Of a DNA stretch of 64,000 nt, positions 30,901-41,561 are shown one piece after another. A program made the translations under genes and the position numbers. The stretch covers positions 1,550,001 to 1,614,000 of the forward strand of contig CP110631.1 in NCBI GenBank assembly GCA_026210745.1, written 5' to 3'. The notes under the pieces are model-generated. The model did not search any database. It had not been told where the DNA came from and saw nothing but the letters and a program-made list of their open reading frames with translations. Within the stretch, counting starts at the first letter, position 1. Every line of letters starts with the position of its first letter. The DNA comes from Exobasidium rhododendri. Its lineage: Eukaryota > Basidiomycota > Exobasidiomycetes > Exobasidiales > Exobasidiaceae.

Positions 30901-32720
30901 CCCCGCTTCTGCTCGGAGTACCGCAGACTGGCATTCGAACTTCGCTTGCTGCGAATGCTCTTGGCACTACTCACGCTTCGAATGCTCTGACGAGACCACC
31001 TTACGTTTCGTGGGCTACTTGGACGTCGGCTGGCTACCTTTGCGCGATCTCGATGGAACTCTTCTTCTTCTATGGGAGCAGTAAGTCCTTTGCTGCTAGG
31101 TCGTCGAGCCAATCCATACAGACCTCTCGACGATACAGTCGCAAAGTGGAAAGCTTTCTGGTGAGGTGATCGACTGTCCTCTTGATCTATGTTTGCCTTC
31201 ACCACGAGCTGACTAGAAGCCGGCTCAGCAGTCGCCAATGCTATTGCTGATGATGTAGATGCAACTCCCGTCTTGCTAGGCGATGCATTGAAGGACGACG
31301 TAAGTGTGGCATCAGAATTCTTACGAACCCTTCCTTTGATCATGGCCATCAGGCTTTGCGCTCTGGGTCTCTTGCGTGGGAAGTCGTTTGCAACACTCCC
31401 TAAGAAGTCGGCATGGCTGTTGCTAGCCGTGGTACTGGTGATGGCTTCGTCACTGTCGTTGAGCTTGAAAAGAGTGGAAGCGCTTCGATCGATGAGATAG
31501 CTTGGACCAGACCGGATCTGTTCCACATGAGAGAGAAGGGCATCTGTCGTTGCGCTTGCCCGACTGAGATGACTGCTCCGTTTCGAGTGAACTTCTACAG
31601 GATCGCTCATTGTCGCTGGCCAGAGAATGTATTGCCTGCCTACTTCCATGGAAGACGGTGGAACTGAGACTTCACGTTGTTCTGCTATCTCCCCGTCTCT
31701 CGGCACTGGCTTTCGCCTCACTCTGCTAACGAGAGCCGGGTTGATGGCTGGAGGAGACTCTTCTACTTCCGAGTTCTCTTCGCCGCTGCTCCACTGGAAG
31801 TGTATTTGCGAAGAAAACCGAGTGTCATCCTCTCCCAGCCCTCTTCGATCTTCCCAGTGTGATGTCCAACTCTCTTCTACAGTCCGATAGGATGACGCAC
31901 TTTGAGCGAGTGAATACGTTGGAGAATCTACCTCTACACCCGAATGAGAGACAATGCGACGATTACTTATATCGCTAGGTGGTTGCCGCGGCGTACGTCG
32001 CATATTCTCCCTGTCTATACTGTCCCAGTGTGCAATAAGCATTGCATCATTACTCTCTTGTGTTGACCTCTTCAAGTGCGTCGACGAGCTATAAGGAGGC
32101 TCAGATGATGAACTAGAAGAGAGGAAGCCACTCCCTAGGCCGAACTTGAGAGCGTCCGCCAGAGGAGAGGGGATTGGCGTAGGTGTGTGGCCATGATCAG
32201 ACGACTGGAGGGAGTAAGACTCCTGCTCAGGTAGGACAAAAGCAGGAGAGGCATGTTGTTGTGATGCTTCTTGCACAATTTCAAGAGCTTCAGGCTCCGG
32301 CACTTCTACGATACTCGGATGAGCAGGTAGAACACTTATACGATAGTCCCCCCTGACAGAAGCATTATTGTTCACCGGCATGCTCGGCGACGTCTGAGAA
32401 GAGGAGAAGAGCCGCTTCACTGGCTTTTCCCGATGTCCGACTGGGTTCACATCCATCGACTGAAGACGTTCTTGACTGTATTTTGTGTGCTGGTTTGAAT
32501 GCAAGTCCGTTGATGGTGGTGCCCAAGGTTGCTTGCTCTTCACCCTGTGTCGCATTGGCCCTACCATAGAGCTCTTATAGGTACCCTGGTCAGGTACGAC
32601 TCCATCCTCCTTTACTCTACGTGATTGATTGCCCTTCTTGCTGTGCGAGTATCCTACAGAGGATGGATGGTAATCCACCGCTGCATCCTTACCCTCCCCG
32701 GAAGAAAGACCCTGACCCAT
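27984..32720 (-). CDS. Uncharacterised 1578-aa Ser-rich protein
   Basis: Single-exon frame of 1578 residues; no domain recognised. Most of it is disordered: Ser/Arg/Pro-rich with many RRxS-type and SP sites that kinases could target. Segments that look less random are GYSHSKKGNQSRR near the N terminus, EGRQYILWPATMSDPVEV-like sequence near residue 370, KKRLLRAQTASAENQTNL-like sequence in the middle, a helical stretch AVQASLAALAALERLDNG (about 1210), EEDWDEKIVPALAKRLEVE (about 1420) and the last residues KVRKGYGCDDIKAWQASL. The final two are the best candidates for short conserved binding motifs. No membrane segment or signal peptide. Codon use and lack of stops over 4.7 kb make the gene real; its role is unknown, perhaps a scaffold or polarity factor (guess). 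Confidence 0.8.
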   Translation of the reverse strand: MGQGLSSGEGKDAAVDYHPSSVGYSHSKKGNQSRRVKEDGVVPDQGTYKSSMVGPMRHRVKSKQPWAPPSTDLHSNQHTKYSQERLQSMDVNPVGHREKPVKRLFSSSQTSPSMPVNNNASVRGDYRISVLPAHPSIVEVPEPEALEIVQEASQQHASPAFVLPEQESYSLQSSDHGHTPTPIPSPLADALKFGLGSGFLSSSSSSEPPYSSSTHLKRSTQESNDAMLIAHWDSIDRENMRRTPRQPPSDISNRRIVSHSGVEVDSPTYSLAQSASSYRTVEESWTSHWEDRRGLGEDDTRFSSQIHFQWSSGEENSEVEESPPAINPALVSRVRRKPVPRDGEIAEQREVSVPPSSMEVGRQYILWPATMSDPVEVHSKRSSHLSRASATTDALLSHVEQIRSGPSYLIDRSASTLFKLNDSDEAITSTTASNSHADFLGSVANDFPRKRPRAQSLMAMIKGRVRKNSDATLTSSFNASPSKTGVASTSSAIALATAEPASSQLVVKANIDQEDSRSPHQKAFHFATVSSRGLYGLARRPSSKGLTAPIEEEEFHRDRAKVASRRPSSPRNVRWSRQSIRSVSSAKSIRSKRSSNASLRYSEQKRGKDKTSSVNILKQRSNSQPLPHQQQWWKSHLAWPRRGSMAAKQTRGISTGRQAEEGEDESAWMDEEGNTEDDRGIMAPVAQTIRVAGFGSSKGTAVERTKYDRRSRSIQGGFASPTGTDILLLETEQRALERSRAAQQTPPLAVIGKSDEAFRTYDHPHTYGPANPSSSTSTSTFSSLAPLPNPSPVPPQRPSRKTKRTDSSSNGGDTASQASPLPSPGSDGFGSRLGSRIAKTGRSSPVKSVGYLGIKGLVADHGASPTVASSSESFAASPVLKRGRASKSFSDSETKEVLLSEDSEPEMQDTKGTLGDEDDHKAIALQRHLDSVVPLVSKLNSPPLSPVKGSRESQEVRAPLSVEEGEGEEDDDDEEDSFTVTGEKYDSMPTMMTNARRAESLAPDDHRLVAIDDVVTPKRLLRAQTASAENQTNLRSVERSDSFGSSSYHPNSGLTSTRKKQIGERDHSIQQSLAISVPATKIINRSRRSYSVPSRPTSSATRTKIETAQATDTSRLHANTLNAARRASSQVRESWNSADGSWHADLVTLDAGSNSQLAALGTAKAKIRPKELLNRQKSSSSLSREAAFVERVDWTSGGSARGFEENMATEPVPYAETAVQASLAALAALERLDNGNDWQRRWARDKLLGSSTVPSTGSKLIAPAVHEQPSMSELSDYSFSRSRRRIAPYTRSKEDYSSSADDKTRKSARKKSHGSSRRKVPGSASQNGGNLTSDSDFAFHDHNYHQLRKLKGTLMTSETNMTDEKGQDRRPLSSTMEEMKKHSRPKIPSFAEMSGIPTRSEEDWDEKIVPALAKRLEVEAEQEAIMCDRSTASLSSSALAKRSQPSDGQRTVPTDRTAYAALRSSALETDGVRTTVASPHHLYKDKGKEIDSKTRTPSKTTRADDREEEKGDKRADHGSHSRSRRANPSTAENKRHGVFSSSTSVNKLPKVRKGYGCDDIKAWQASLHVAAPPATLVE

Positions 32721-33764
32721 CCTCGAGGACTTTATGTGCTTTACTCGTGCAGTATACTATGTAGGAGCCCAACTCACGCTCAGCTAAGACGTTCGCAGCC
32801 CTTCACAGTGGTGATTGACCCGTGTTTGCGGTAATCGCGACCGACAAATGATGTAGAATCTACCTCTCTTGGCATTACTTTCCCATCCATCCACCAAGGA
32901 GCTGGTCAGGCAGGGGAGTCGGGACGGCCGTCGACGATATGCCTGGGAGAGTGCGCGTACACGAAGCAATTGCGGATTCGAGTAGAGAGGATGTGGGTTA
33001 GGGGATTATTTAGAGGACGACCAGAACTTCAGTAAAGGCATCCGAGGATGGTAGGGGGAAGATGTAAGGGGGGTCAGGATGGGATCTAAGATTCCCAGGT
33101 GCTGCACTCTAGATGTCCTGATCTTTAGATACTAGTGCAAGATGCTTAGTCTGTTTCTCGCACACTAGCAAGGCGCATCAAGGCTTATTATAGTCTAATA
33201 CAACAAACAAATGGATACAAGCAAGTCAGATGAAGATAAAGTTTGATCGTTCTACTTATGTATACACTACAATTCTCGTTCACTTATGACTAGGTGAGAC
33301 TTTCTTTTTTCGTGATTGATCCTCAATTCGTTAGGGCGTCCTGGGTTGTATCGCGTTGTATGTATAGAGTACTACGACTTCAATCTAGACAACTTTCGAG
33401 CTCAGATGTCCGCCACGCGATCCTAATACTTCCTTCAACCCCTTTCTGGCAGGCGAGTAAATTCGAGCGAGATCACCACACTTGACACTCCAGGCAGGAA
33501 GAGCGCTTCATGTGACTCGATCCGAACATGTGCAGCGTCTTCTGTATCAAGACAACAAGCGCTTCATAGAGTCTGTCTGGCTGAGAAAATGTCCGTTTAT
33601 TGGAGTAGTATACAAGGTAGTGAGGTATAAAAGAAAGACGATGAATGTAGTGTCAAATTTGAGTGCTAGAAGAGCTGCGGGACAACGACTGCCCTGCGAT
33701 GTTAACTGCCTCGCGTGCTTATCTTATGCTGTGCTGTGTTTCACGCCCTTCTTGCCAGTGCCTG
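32721..33764. promoter_or_regulatory. Upstream region of the 1578-aa gene
   Basis: About 1 kb between two minus-strand genes, containing the promoter of the 1578-aa gene and the 3' UTR of the Sel1 gene. AT-rich around 33180-33300. Plus-strand frames at 33294-33976 overlap the end of the Sel1 gene and look like chance. Confidence 0.45.
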
Positions 33765-36482
33765 CTAGTCATATTTGTCCTTGTGAATCCAAGACAGGCC
33801 CACGGTGTCATATCCCTGCGCTTCAGCCATTCGATAATACATCGCTGCCCTTTTCAGATCCTTCTTACATCCTTTTCCTGCCGTCAACAAAGCGCCGGCC
33901 TCCGCTTGAGCATCAGAATCACCCAATTTTGCCGCCAATTCGAAATACTCCAACGCCATCGTCTTGTCCAACTTGACCCCCCAACCGTAACAGAAGCACT
34001 TTCCAAGTTCATAGACGGATAGCTTCAACTCTGATCGAATGGCCTTTAGTTCACTCTCACTCTTCTTTTGATTGCTACCACCTCCTCCTGCCATCATCTC
34101 GCCCGCTCTTGTTGCCGCTCTACTAATCCAATCGAAACCCTTCGTCTGATCCTTACGCACTCCCCATCCTTCGCGAAGGGCCATTCCCCACATACACATG
34201 CCGACTACGCAACCACCTTCCACTTTGGCGCTTCTTTCAAAATAGTAAGCGCTTCGACTCAAGTCACCAGTCTCGTGATGTGTAATGGCCAAGGTGAGAA
34301 AGCGTTCTGCTTGTGAGTTATTCGTGGCTCCTTTGACCGCTACGTTGCCAACGTCTTTCGTTTCTCTTTTAGGTCGGGGAGATGTGAATGTCAACGATGA
34401 TCCATTGCCGTCGGTTGCAGAGGCGCTCTTGGCTTGCGCTGGGAGAGGTCTTATTGCTGACGCTACTACCGGAGACCTTGAAGCGAAAGCTCCCTTTACT
34501 ACTGAGGGTGCTTGCTGCACTCTCGACTGACCGTCGTCTTGCCTACTAACACCATTCCAGGATTGATGCGATTTCTGTGGCGATCTCGGCCGATCTTGTA
34601 TTGTCCCTGAACTGCTTCGCTTGTCAGAAAGAGACGACATCATGCTAGCTTGTGATCTTCTTTGTCTCTGTTCTCGTATCTTTTCGCTGGAGAAGCTACC
34701 CAGAGATATGTTACTGCCCCTTCGAGAATTCCACTCTTCGCTGTCACCATCAATACTACTGTCGTCTAAGCGTAAAGTCTCGACATCTAAGTCTGACACC
34801 AACGACTCTCTCCCATCTCTATCCTCAATCGCTTTCCTCCTCATCTTCCCTAGATCTGCGAACGGCGAATTCGGCAGTACTTTGTTTGGGTCGGAGTATC
34901 GCTCTTCTTCTTGCACAAGTGTTGGAGGTTCAGGTGGCTGTCTTCCGGTCGGATGTCCGCCTAGGGAACCAGAGGAGACTCGGGCAGCCGACTTTTGCTT
35001 CTGAATTGCTTTCCCGTCTGTCCCTAGTATGGGCGAATCTAAAGGCCGAGCAAGTGCTGCTGATGGACTCATCGGATGATGCGAGATAGGCTGCGATGCC
35101 AAAGCTTCTACGTTCCGTTCTTCTGCATACTCTACTCTAGCTCGTTGTCCAATTCCTACTCCAGCAGGATAAGCCAAGAGCGTGTCTCGATTCGAGACAG
35201 AGCCATCTCTCTGACTAGTGCCTCTTTCTTCGCTGCTACCACCGTATTCGCTTGCGGCCGGCGTCGGAGGCCAGACGTAGACATGCGCATTGGATCTAGC
35301 TGACTCGCTAGAATAGCTCGATCGATGATCCATATCGTCGGCAGCATTCAGGGTGGCATTGCTATCGGAATGACGATGATGATATGTATCCAGCCTAGAA
35401 TGAGTGGGCGATATTTGACCTACGTCTCCCATCATACTCATCATAGTATCTCGTCGTTGTATCAGTGGTTGCGAGCCTGCTTCAGTTCGTTCATCAATTG
35501 CGTTTCTTGGAGGAGGGATTGGGGCTAGATTTTGTTTCATCCTCTGCATAGAAGGTGTCAAGCTCACCTTATGCTCGACGACTGGCATATTCTGCATGAC
35601 TGGCAACTGTCTACCTTCGAACTGATCTCTCGTCAACGTTCGCCTCTTTCCGTCTTCTCGCGACTGCCACTGTCCGTCGCCGATCCGATCGAGAGCACCG
35701 CCCTTTCCTCCAATCTCAAAGTCCGGTAAAGAGTGTTTTGGAGTCGATCGTGAAGCGTACTCGTCATCATCGTCTTCTTCTTCTTCGTCCTCCTCATCAC
35801 TGCCTCCCCAAGCTCGATCCCACTTTCCACCTTCTCCGAATTCGCTGCTTCTTACTGTGTCAATTGACTGACGTCGTCTCAGCGCTAGACCGCGTATCGC
35901 CTCAGCAACTCGATCAGAGTCATTTTCATCGGAAGCAGCGTTGAAGGAATAGTGATTTCCGACCATACTGTCACGCTCTTGGGATCCCGAAATACTGTTG
36001 AAAGACATGTCTGAGGCAACGGAATCTCGAAAAGCATTGCTGATAAGAGCTGCCGTTGGCTGAGAGTCGTGAGAAGTGGACTCGGGGGTAATAGTCGATG
36101 AACTCGAAAGCCTTTGTTGTAGTTTCTGCTGACTCAATCTTGCAGCTCGAAGATTCTGCACAGTTTGCCGTCTGATGTCGGCTGATGGTACCCTGCAGTC
36201 ATCAGTGTTTTCTCCACCGAGCGCATACCCAATGTTATCCTTGCTGTCCATCAGTGCTTCTCTGTCATGATGGCCAGTATTGGTATCGGTACTCCGTAGC
36301 AGGATACTTTGCGCTGGGTCGCACTCTCCATGTTTTGCTGGTGCCTGACGAGTCAGAATCGCTACTCCATCCAGCGAGGCATGCTGAGGTGGGTCAGGGT
36401 GGTTACCGTTCATAATTCGATCAAGGGGTGAGGCCGATGCATACTGATATTGTGCGGAAACTGCCGTCGGATTCGACGCCAT
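33765..36482 (-). CDS. Sel1-repeat protein, Dsf2-like
   Basis: Single exon, 905 aa. Residues 1 to about 690 are disordered and Ser/Arg-rich with acidic runs (EEDEEEEDDDDE near 210). The C-terminal 200 residues are a Sel1/TPR-like repeat domain: QAERFLTLAITHHETGDLSR, AYYFERSAKVEGGCVVGMCM, WGMALREGWGVRKDQTKGF, ELGKCFCYGWGVKLDKTMAL and DAQAEAGALLTAGKGCKKDL. The end, AEAQGYDTVGLSWIHKDKYD, matches the conserved tail of fungal Sel1 proteins related to yeast Dsf2 and Chs4/Skt5-like activators. Such proteins act as scaffolds at the bud neck or cortex; the exact partner here is inference. It begins MASNPTAVSAQYQY. The gene is divergent from the Siw14 gene. Confidence 0.85.
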   Translation of the reverse strand: MASNPTAVSAQYQYASASPLDRIMNGNHPDPPQHASLDGVAILTRQAPAKHGECDPAQSILLRSTDTNTGHHDREALMDSKDNIGYALGGENTDDCRVPSADIRRQTVQNLRAARLSQQKLQQRLSSSSTITPESTSHDSQPTAALISNAFRDSVASDMSFNSISGSQERDSMVGNHYSFNAASDENDSDRVAEAIRGLALRRRQSIDTVRSSEFGEGGKWDRAWGGSDEEDEEEEDDDDEYASRSTPKHSLPDFEIGGKGGALDRIGDGQWQSREDGKRRTLTRDQFEGRQLPVMQNMPVVEHKVSLTPSMQRMKQNLAPIPPPRNAIDERTEAGSQPLIQRRDTMMSMMGDVGQISPTHSRLDTYHHRHSDSNATLNAADDMDHRSSYSSESARSNAHVYVWPPTPAASEYGGSSEERGTSQRDGSVSNRDTLLAYPAGVGIGQRARVEYAEERNVEALASQPISHHPMSPSAALARPLDSPILGTDGKAIQKQKSAARVSSGSLGGHPTGRQPPEPPTLVQEEERYSDPNKVLPNSPFADLGKMRRKAIEDRDGRESLVSDLDVETLRLDDSSIDGDSEEWNSRRGSNISLGSFSSEKIREQRQRRSQASMMSSLSDKRSSSGTIQDRPRSPQKSHQSWNGVSRQDDGQSRVQQAPSVVKGAFASRSPVVASAIRPLPAQAKSASATDGNGSSLTFTSPRPKRETKDVGNVAVKGATNNSQAERFLTLAITHHETGDLSRSAYYFERSAKVEGGCVVGMCMWGMALREGWGVRKDQTKGFDWISRAATRAGEMMAGGGGSNQKKSESELKAIRSELKLSVYELGKCFCYGWGVKLDKTMALEYFELAAKLGDSDAQAEAGALLTAGKGCKKDLKRAAMYYRMAEAQGYDTVGLSWIHKDKYD

Positions 36483-37154
36483 CCTGCCGATCGATGACTT
36501 GCGAGTGGACGAGGAGGAAGCACGGTACGAAGATTGTTGCTAGTACAGCTGAGATCGTCGGAGCGGGTCGTGAATGCGGAGATGGTATACAAATACGTAC
36601 TGAGGAGTCCAATCAGGGCAATGGCATCCTCGCTTTTCGCACCAGATTGGATGAGCAGCGCAGCGATCGAAAGATGTGCAGGAAATGGGTGGAAATATGA
36701 GAGAGGGTTGATGGGCAGTAGAGATTGGAAAGAGGTGGACTTTTTATGTCACTCGAGCCGCTGCTACCTTATGCAACACGTATCGAGATTCTTGAGCTTT
36801 GTTGCCTTTCGAGATCTTTGGCAACCTAAAAAAGACACTTTCTTTTTTCCCCTCGGTGTACACGAATTCTAGGCTTTGACTTCACTTTATACTATTTTCG
36901 GGTTTTGTTCTTCTCTTGTATTATCTCACGCTAAGACATCGTGCCTTCAAAACGTTTGATAAAGATCCGTCTTGGAGTTTAGGGTTAGACGCAGAGGTGC
37001 AAGGACTGGCGACTTGAGGGTAAGAAACGTGGCGGAGAATTATTTTGTACTGAACGATGGACTCCATGTGTAACCCGTCGCCATTATCACCGACTTCGAG
37101 GCAGAAAGTCGCTTCTTCGCAGCCAGGCCCCTCCCTACCTTGCTGGGCTGCAAC
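36483..37154. promoter_or_regulatory. Divergent promoter region, Sel1 gene and Siw14 gene
   Basis: About 670 bp between divergent start codons. It has poly-T and pyrimidine-rich stretches near 36820-36920. No defined element was recognised. Confidence 0.5.
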
Positions 37155-38676
<1,522 letters not shown>

Positions 38677-39002
38677 CTTCCATGACACACACTCACGCAC
38701 ACTCTCCTTTTCTCCCATCATTGTATTCTTTCTTGCATGTACTTGTTTCCGTCTGCTCTCCTCCCCCTTTTCTCTCACACAATACATACCCTGTCTTTCA
38801 TGTTTATGATTACTGTACTGTGTGTGTGTGTGTGTATGTGTGTGTGTGTTCCTCTAAAGAAAGATGTACAGGTATGGAACAAGAAGAGATTTACTGATAC
38901 AAGGAGGAACGGTACAGGCGGGTGTGCATCAAGTCAGGTGAAAAGCAGAAGGCCTGAGAGGAGGCCCCCGAAAGAACATGGCAAACTTCGGATTGCCTCG
39001 AC
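38677..39002. other. Convergent 3' interval with TG microsatellite
   Basis: About 325 bp between convergent stops. It has a (TG)n tract with one interruption at 38821-38849 that would be in the Siw14 3' UTR. Nothing else seen. Confidence 0.6.
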
Positions 39003-41561
39003 TCAGATGTCGACCACTTCATAAGGCTTCCCTCCGTCATAGGATGCTGGCGTATAACGGTGCCTTGCGCTTCCGTATGGTGAGGAGACTGGTACACTGC
39101 TCCTCCTTTGCAATGTTGAGCTCTTTGGGTGAGAAGAGGAAGAAAAGGAGGAGGAGGATGACAGTGAAGGTCGTAAAGAAGACCCTACAGGCTTGAGCTT
39201 TGATAAAGAAGCAGCGGAAGAAGCATCGGATGCCGTCTGTGAGGATCGATTCACAAAGAAGCTGATAATCCCAGCCCCAAGAGCAAGCAAGATCGTTAGG
39301 AGAATGGAAGGCAAGAGCGCAGAGAGTGGAGGTCTTGGTGGGATAGATGCACGAAAATCGGGAGGACTATCAGATCGAGATCCTTTCATCCCTCCATGAC
39401 TACTGCTTGACGTGTGTGGATTTGTAGATCGTGAGGCGGTGTCATCTTCCCTCTCACTGCCAAGACCGAGCGTGTCACTGATCGCCGTTGGTGTCAGCTT
39501 GTAAGCAATCGTAGCAGGAAAAGCAAAAGCAAACCGGATCGGAGCACTAAGCATTCGAGAGGAGGTGTGGTGATGTTGCTGCTCGTCATCATGCTTCAAA
39601 CTTGAGGCGTCAGGCGGTGGAGGTGACGAGCCGTCTTGACCTCCCAGTAGCAGCTTTCCACACCAACTCTTCACGCTGCTGACATTCTTTTGTATCACTT
39701 TGCCTCGACTGTTGACGTCATCCCAGGCAGTGATCATGTATCCGATTACCAGACAACCAGCTAAAGCCACGAAAGCAAAGCTGGAGATACTGAGAAGTAT
39801 CGTCAAGTACAGCATCGGCTTCAATGACAGACTCAAGTGGTGAGTAAAGGTGAGTGCTAGACTATTGGCCGATGCCATCTGTGTTTGAGCAACTTCAGAC
39901 GAAGAGAGGAGAGCTACATCTTGTAGCTTTGATGTGCCCTCTTCAGACAATTTCAGGCTTGTCTCAGCTAGGGGGCGTGTGGCCGTCTTCTCTAGTGATT
40001 CTGGCACTAATCTGGGACTGGTAGGCGCCGAGTAACAAGGCATTCTCCTGCCTCGAACAGACGAAGGCGGTGGCACACTGGGATCGGTGAAAATCGCTCC
40101 AGAGGCTAAAGTAGGAAAGACCTTCAAGGGCTGCCTCGCAGGATCCGGTTGCCAGCTCCTTCCTTTGCTGCTTGTGTCATTGAGTAGTGAGTGACTTCGA
40201 CCAAGTTGTCGACCTAGCGTCTGGCTTGACTGCTTCTCTCCACCAGAGACCTCAACATTCTGACTAAAACTAACGTGGCGAAGAGAAGAGGTGTGACTGC
40301 CGTCTGTATTTGCAACAGCGGTCAACGATGTTCGACGTGGAGACGGAGTGGGCGCTGCGAATATGGGCATGCTCCGTCTCTTGCTGGATCTTGGTGTCGC
40401 ATCTCGCACAGTCTCCACGACATTTACGCTATTTGACTGCTTTGTCGTGCGCCGTATCGTTGTTTTCTTGGTCTTCGTCGTGGTGCTCATGGAGTACTCT
40501 TCGTCGCTCTTATGCTCTTCGTCTGAACTGACCTCTGGTGTATCAGACAGGACACGAGTGGGGGACATGCGGCCTTCAACGCTTCTTGGAAAGGGTCGAA
40601 GCGAGGTATGAGAAGAAGTGCGACTTGGAGGCTGAAAAGGCAATTTACTGTTCCACTGTCCAAGTCGTTCTTTCAGGTCCACGTCTGATACTTGACCAGC
40701 CTTGGCTCCATTTGCCGACCCCAGCCCACCGTCATTGCTGTCCAGCACCCTACTTCTTCGACATGTCGTTGATCGAGACATTGAATGAAGATAAGGCGGA
40801 GATATCGTGCCACTGACATCCCTTCCCTTGCTTCGCTGTTCCCAGTCTTCTCGCTCCGATGTACCCCGACGATGCAGCGTGCCCTCCTCGACACTATGGA
40901 TGCTAGTGCCGTTGCTAATACTGCTGTTGTCACTTCTGATCGAACGCAATGACCCTACAGATGATCTACTTGAATTAGCCTCACTTCTGTTTGGCTCGAT
41001 CCTTCCATCTCCTCGGCCAAAGTCTGCCAAGCTGGTCCAGATTTTCCGTTCGGATGGAGTTGCTTCGCTCAAGACATTCTTTCGAGCAGCCTTCGACCTG
41101 TCCTCAATGGCAGCTAATGATCGAGTGCTTTCGCTTGAAGAACCCTGCTGCGCTCTCCTGAACCTTTCGGCCAATTGACCCGGAGGAAGGACGTGCTCCC
41201 ACCACTGGTCTTTCGGTCTGCTCCTTTGACGATCGCTGGTGGTGGAAGATGTGCGAGCTAGTCGAGAGGAACCGCTCAGAATTTGACTGCCTTTGACCGA
41301 ATGAGGCTGTGGACTGGCATCTTGTCGTTCGCTGACTTCGTGACTGTCAACGCTGCCGCTTGGCACCCTACTATGGACTGCTTCGGAAGTTATGTGTTCC
41401 TGTGAAAGTTGTTTGCTTCTTCTGATTGTAGGACCTGGCCATATTGGCAACGAAGATCTACTTTGTGCGACATTAGATCGCCAAGGCGCATCGTTGATAT
41501 GTGACGTACGCTGTGACGAGGCAGAGGCAGAGGCAGATGGCGCAATACTGCTGCTGGTCAT
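39003..41561 (-). CDS. Uncharacterised 852-aa protein with two C-terminal membrane segments
   Basis: Single exon; no known family recognised. Residues 1-560 are Ser/Arg-rich and disordered, with a helical patch near 370 (EYSMSTTTKTKKTTIRRTTK). A hydrophobic segment at about 583-610 (MLYLTILLSISSFAFVALAG and following CLVIGYMITAW) and a second at about 750-772 (LLPSILLTILLALGAGIISF) look like membrane helices. Between them lies a loop with SVKSWCGKLLLGG and PIRFAFAFPATIAYKLTP, which looks amphipathic. The tail SASYDGGKPYEVVDI-like end is short. No signal peptide, so the long N terminus should face the cytosol (inference). The design, a long disordered cytosolic arm plus a membrane hairpin, suggests an organelle-contact or ER-shaping role, but this is speculation. 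Confidence 0.78.
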   Translation of the reverse strand: MTSSSIAPSASASASSQRTSHINDAPWRSNVAQSRSSLPIWPGPTIRRSKQLSQEHITSEAVHSRVPSGSVDSHEVSERQDASPQPHSVKGSQILSGSSRLARTSSTTSDRQRSRPKDQWWEHVLPPGQLAERFRRAQQGSSSESTRSLAAIEDRSKAARKNVLSEATPSERKIWTSLADFGRGDGRIEPNRSEANSSRSSVGSLRSIRSDNSSISNGTSIHSVEEGTLHRRGTSEREDWEQRSKGRDVSGTISPPYLHSMSRSTTCRRSRVLDSNDGGLGSANGAKAGQVSDVDLKERLGQWNSKLPFQPPSRTSSHTSLRPFPRSVEGRMSPTRVLSDTPEVSSDEEHKSDEEYSMSTTTKTKKTTIRRTTKQSNSVNVVETVRDATPRSSKRRSMPIFAAPTPSPRRTSLTAVANTDGSHTSSLRHVSFSQNVEVSGGEKQSSQTLGRQLGRSHSLLNDTSSKGRSWQPDPARQPLKVFPTLASGAIFTDPSVPPPSSVRGRRMPCYSAPTSPRLVPESLEKTATRPLAETSLKLSEEGTSKLQDVALLSSSEVAQTQMASANSLALTFTHHLSLSLKPMLYLTILLSISSFAFVALAGCLVIGYMITAWDDVNSRGKVIQKNVSSVKSWCGKLLLGGQDGSSPPPPDASSLKHDDEQQHHHTSSRMLSAPIRFAFAFPATIAYKLTPTAISDTLGLGSEREDDTASRSTNPHTSSSSHGGMKGSRSDSPPDFRASIPPRPPLSALLPSILLTILLALGAGIISFFVNRSSQTASDASSAASLSKLKPVGSSLRPSLSSSSSFSSSSHPKSSTLQRRSSVPVSSPYGSARHRYTPASYDGGKPYEVVDI

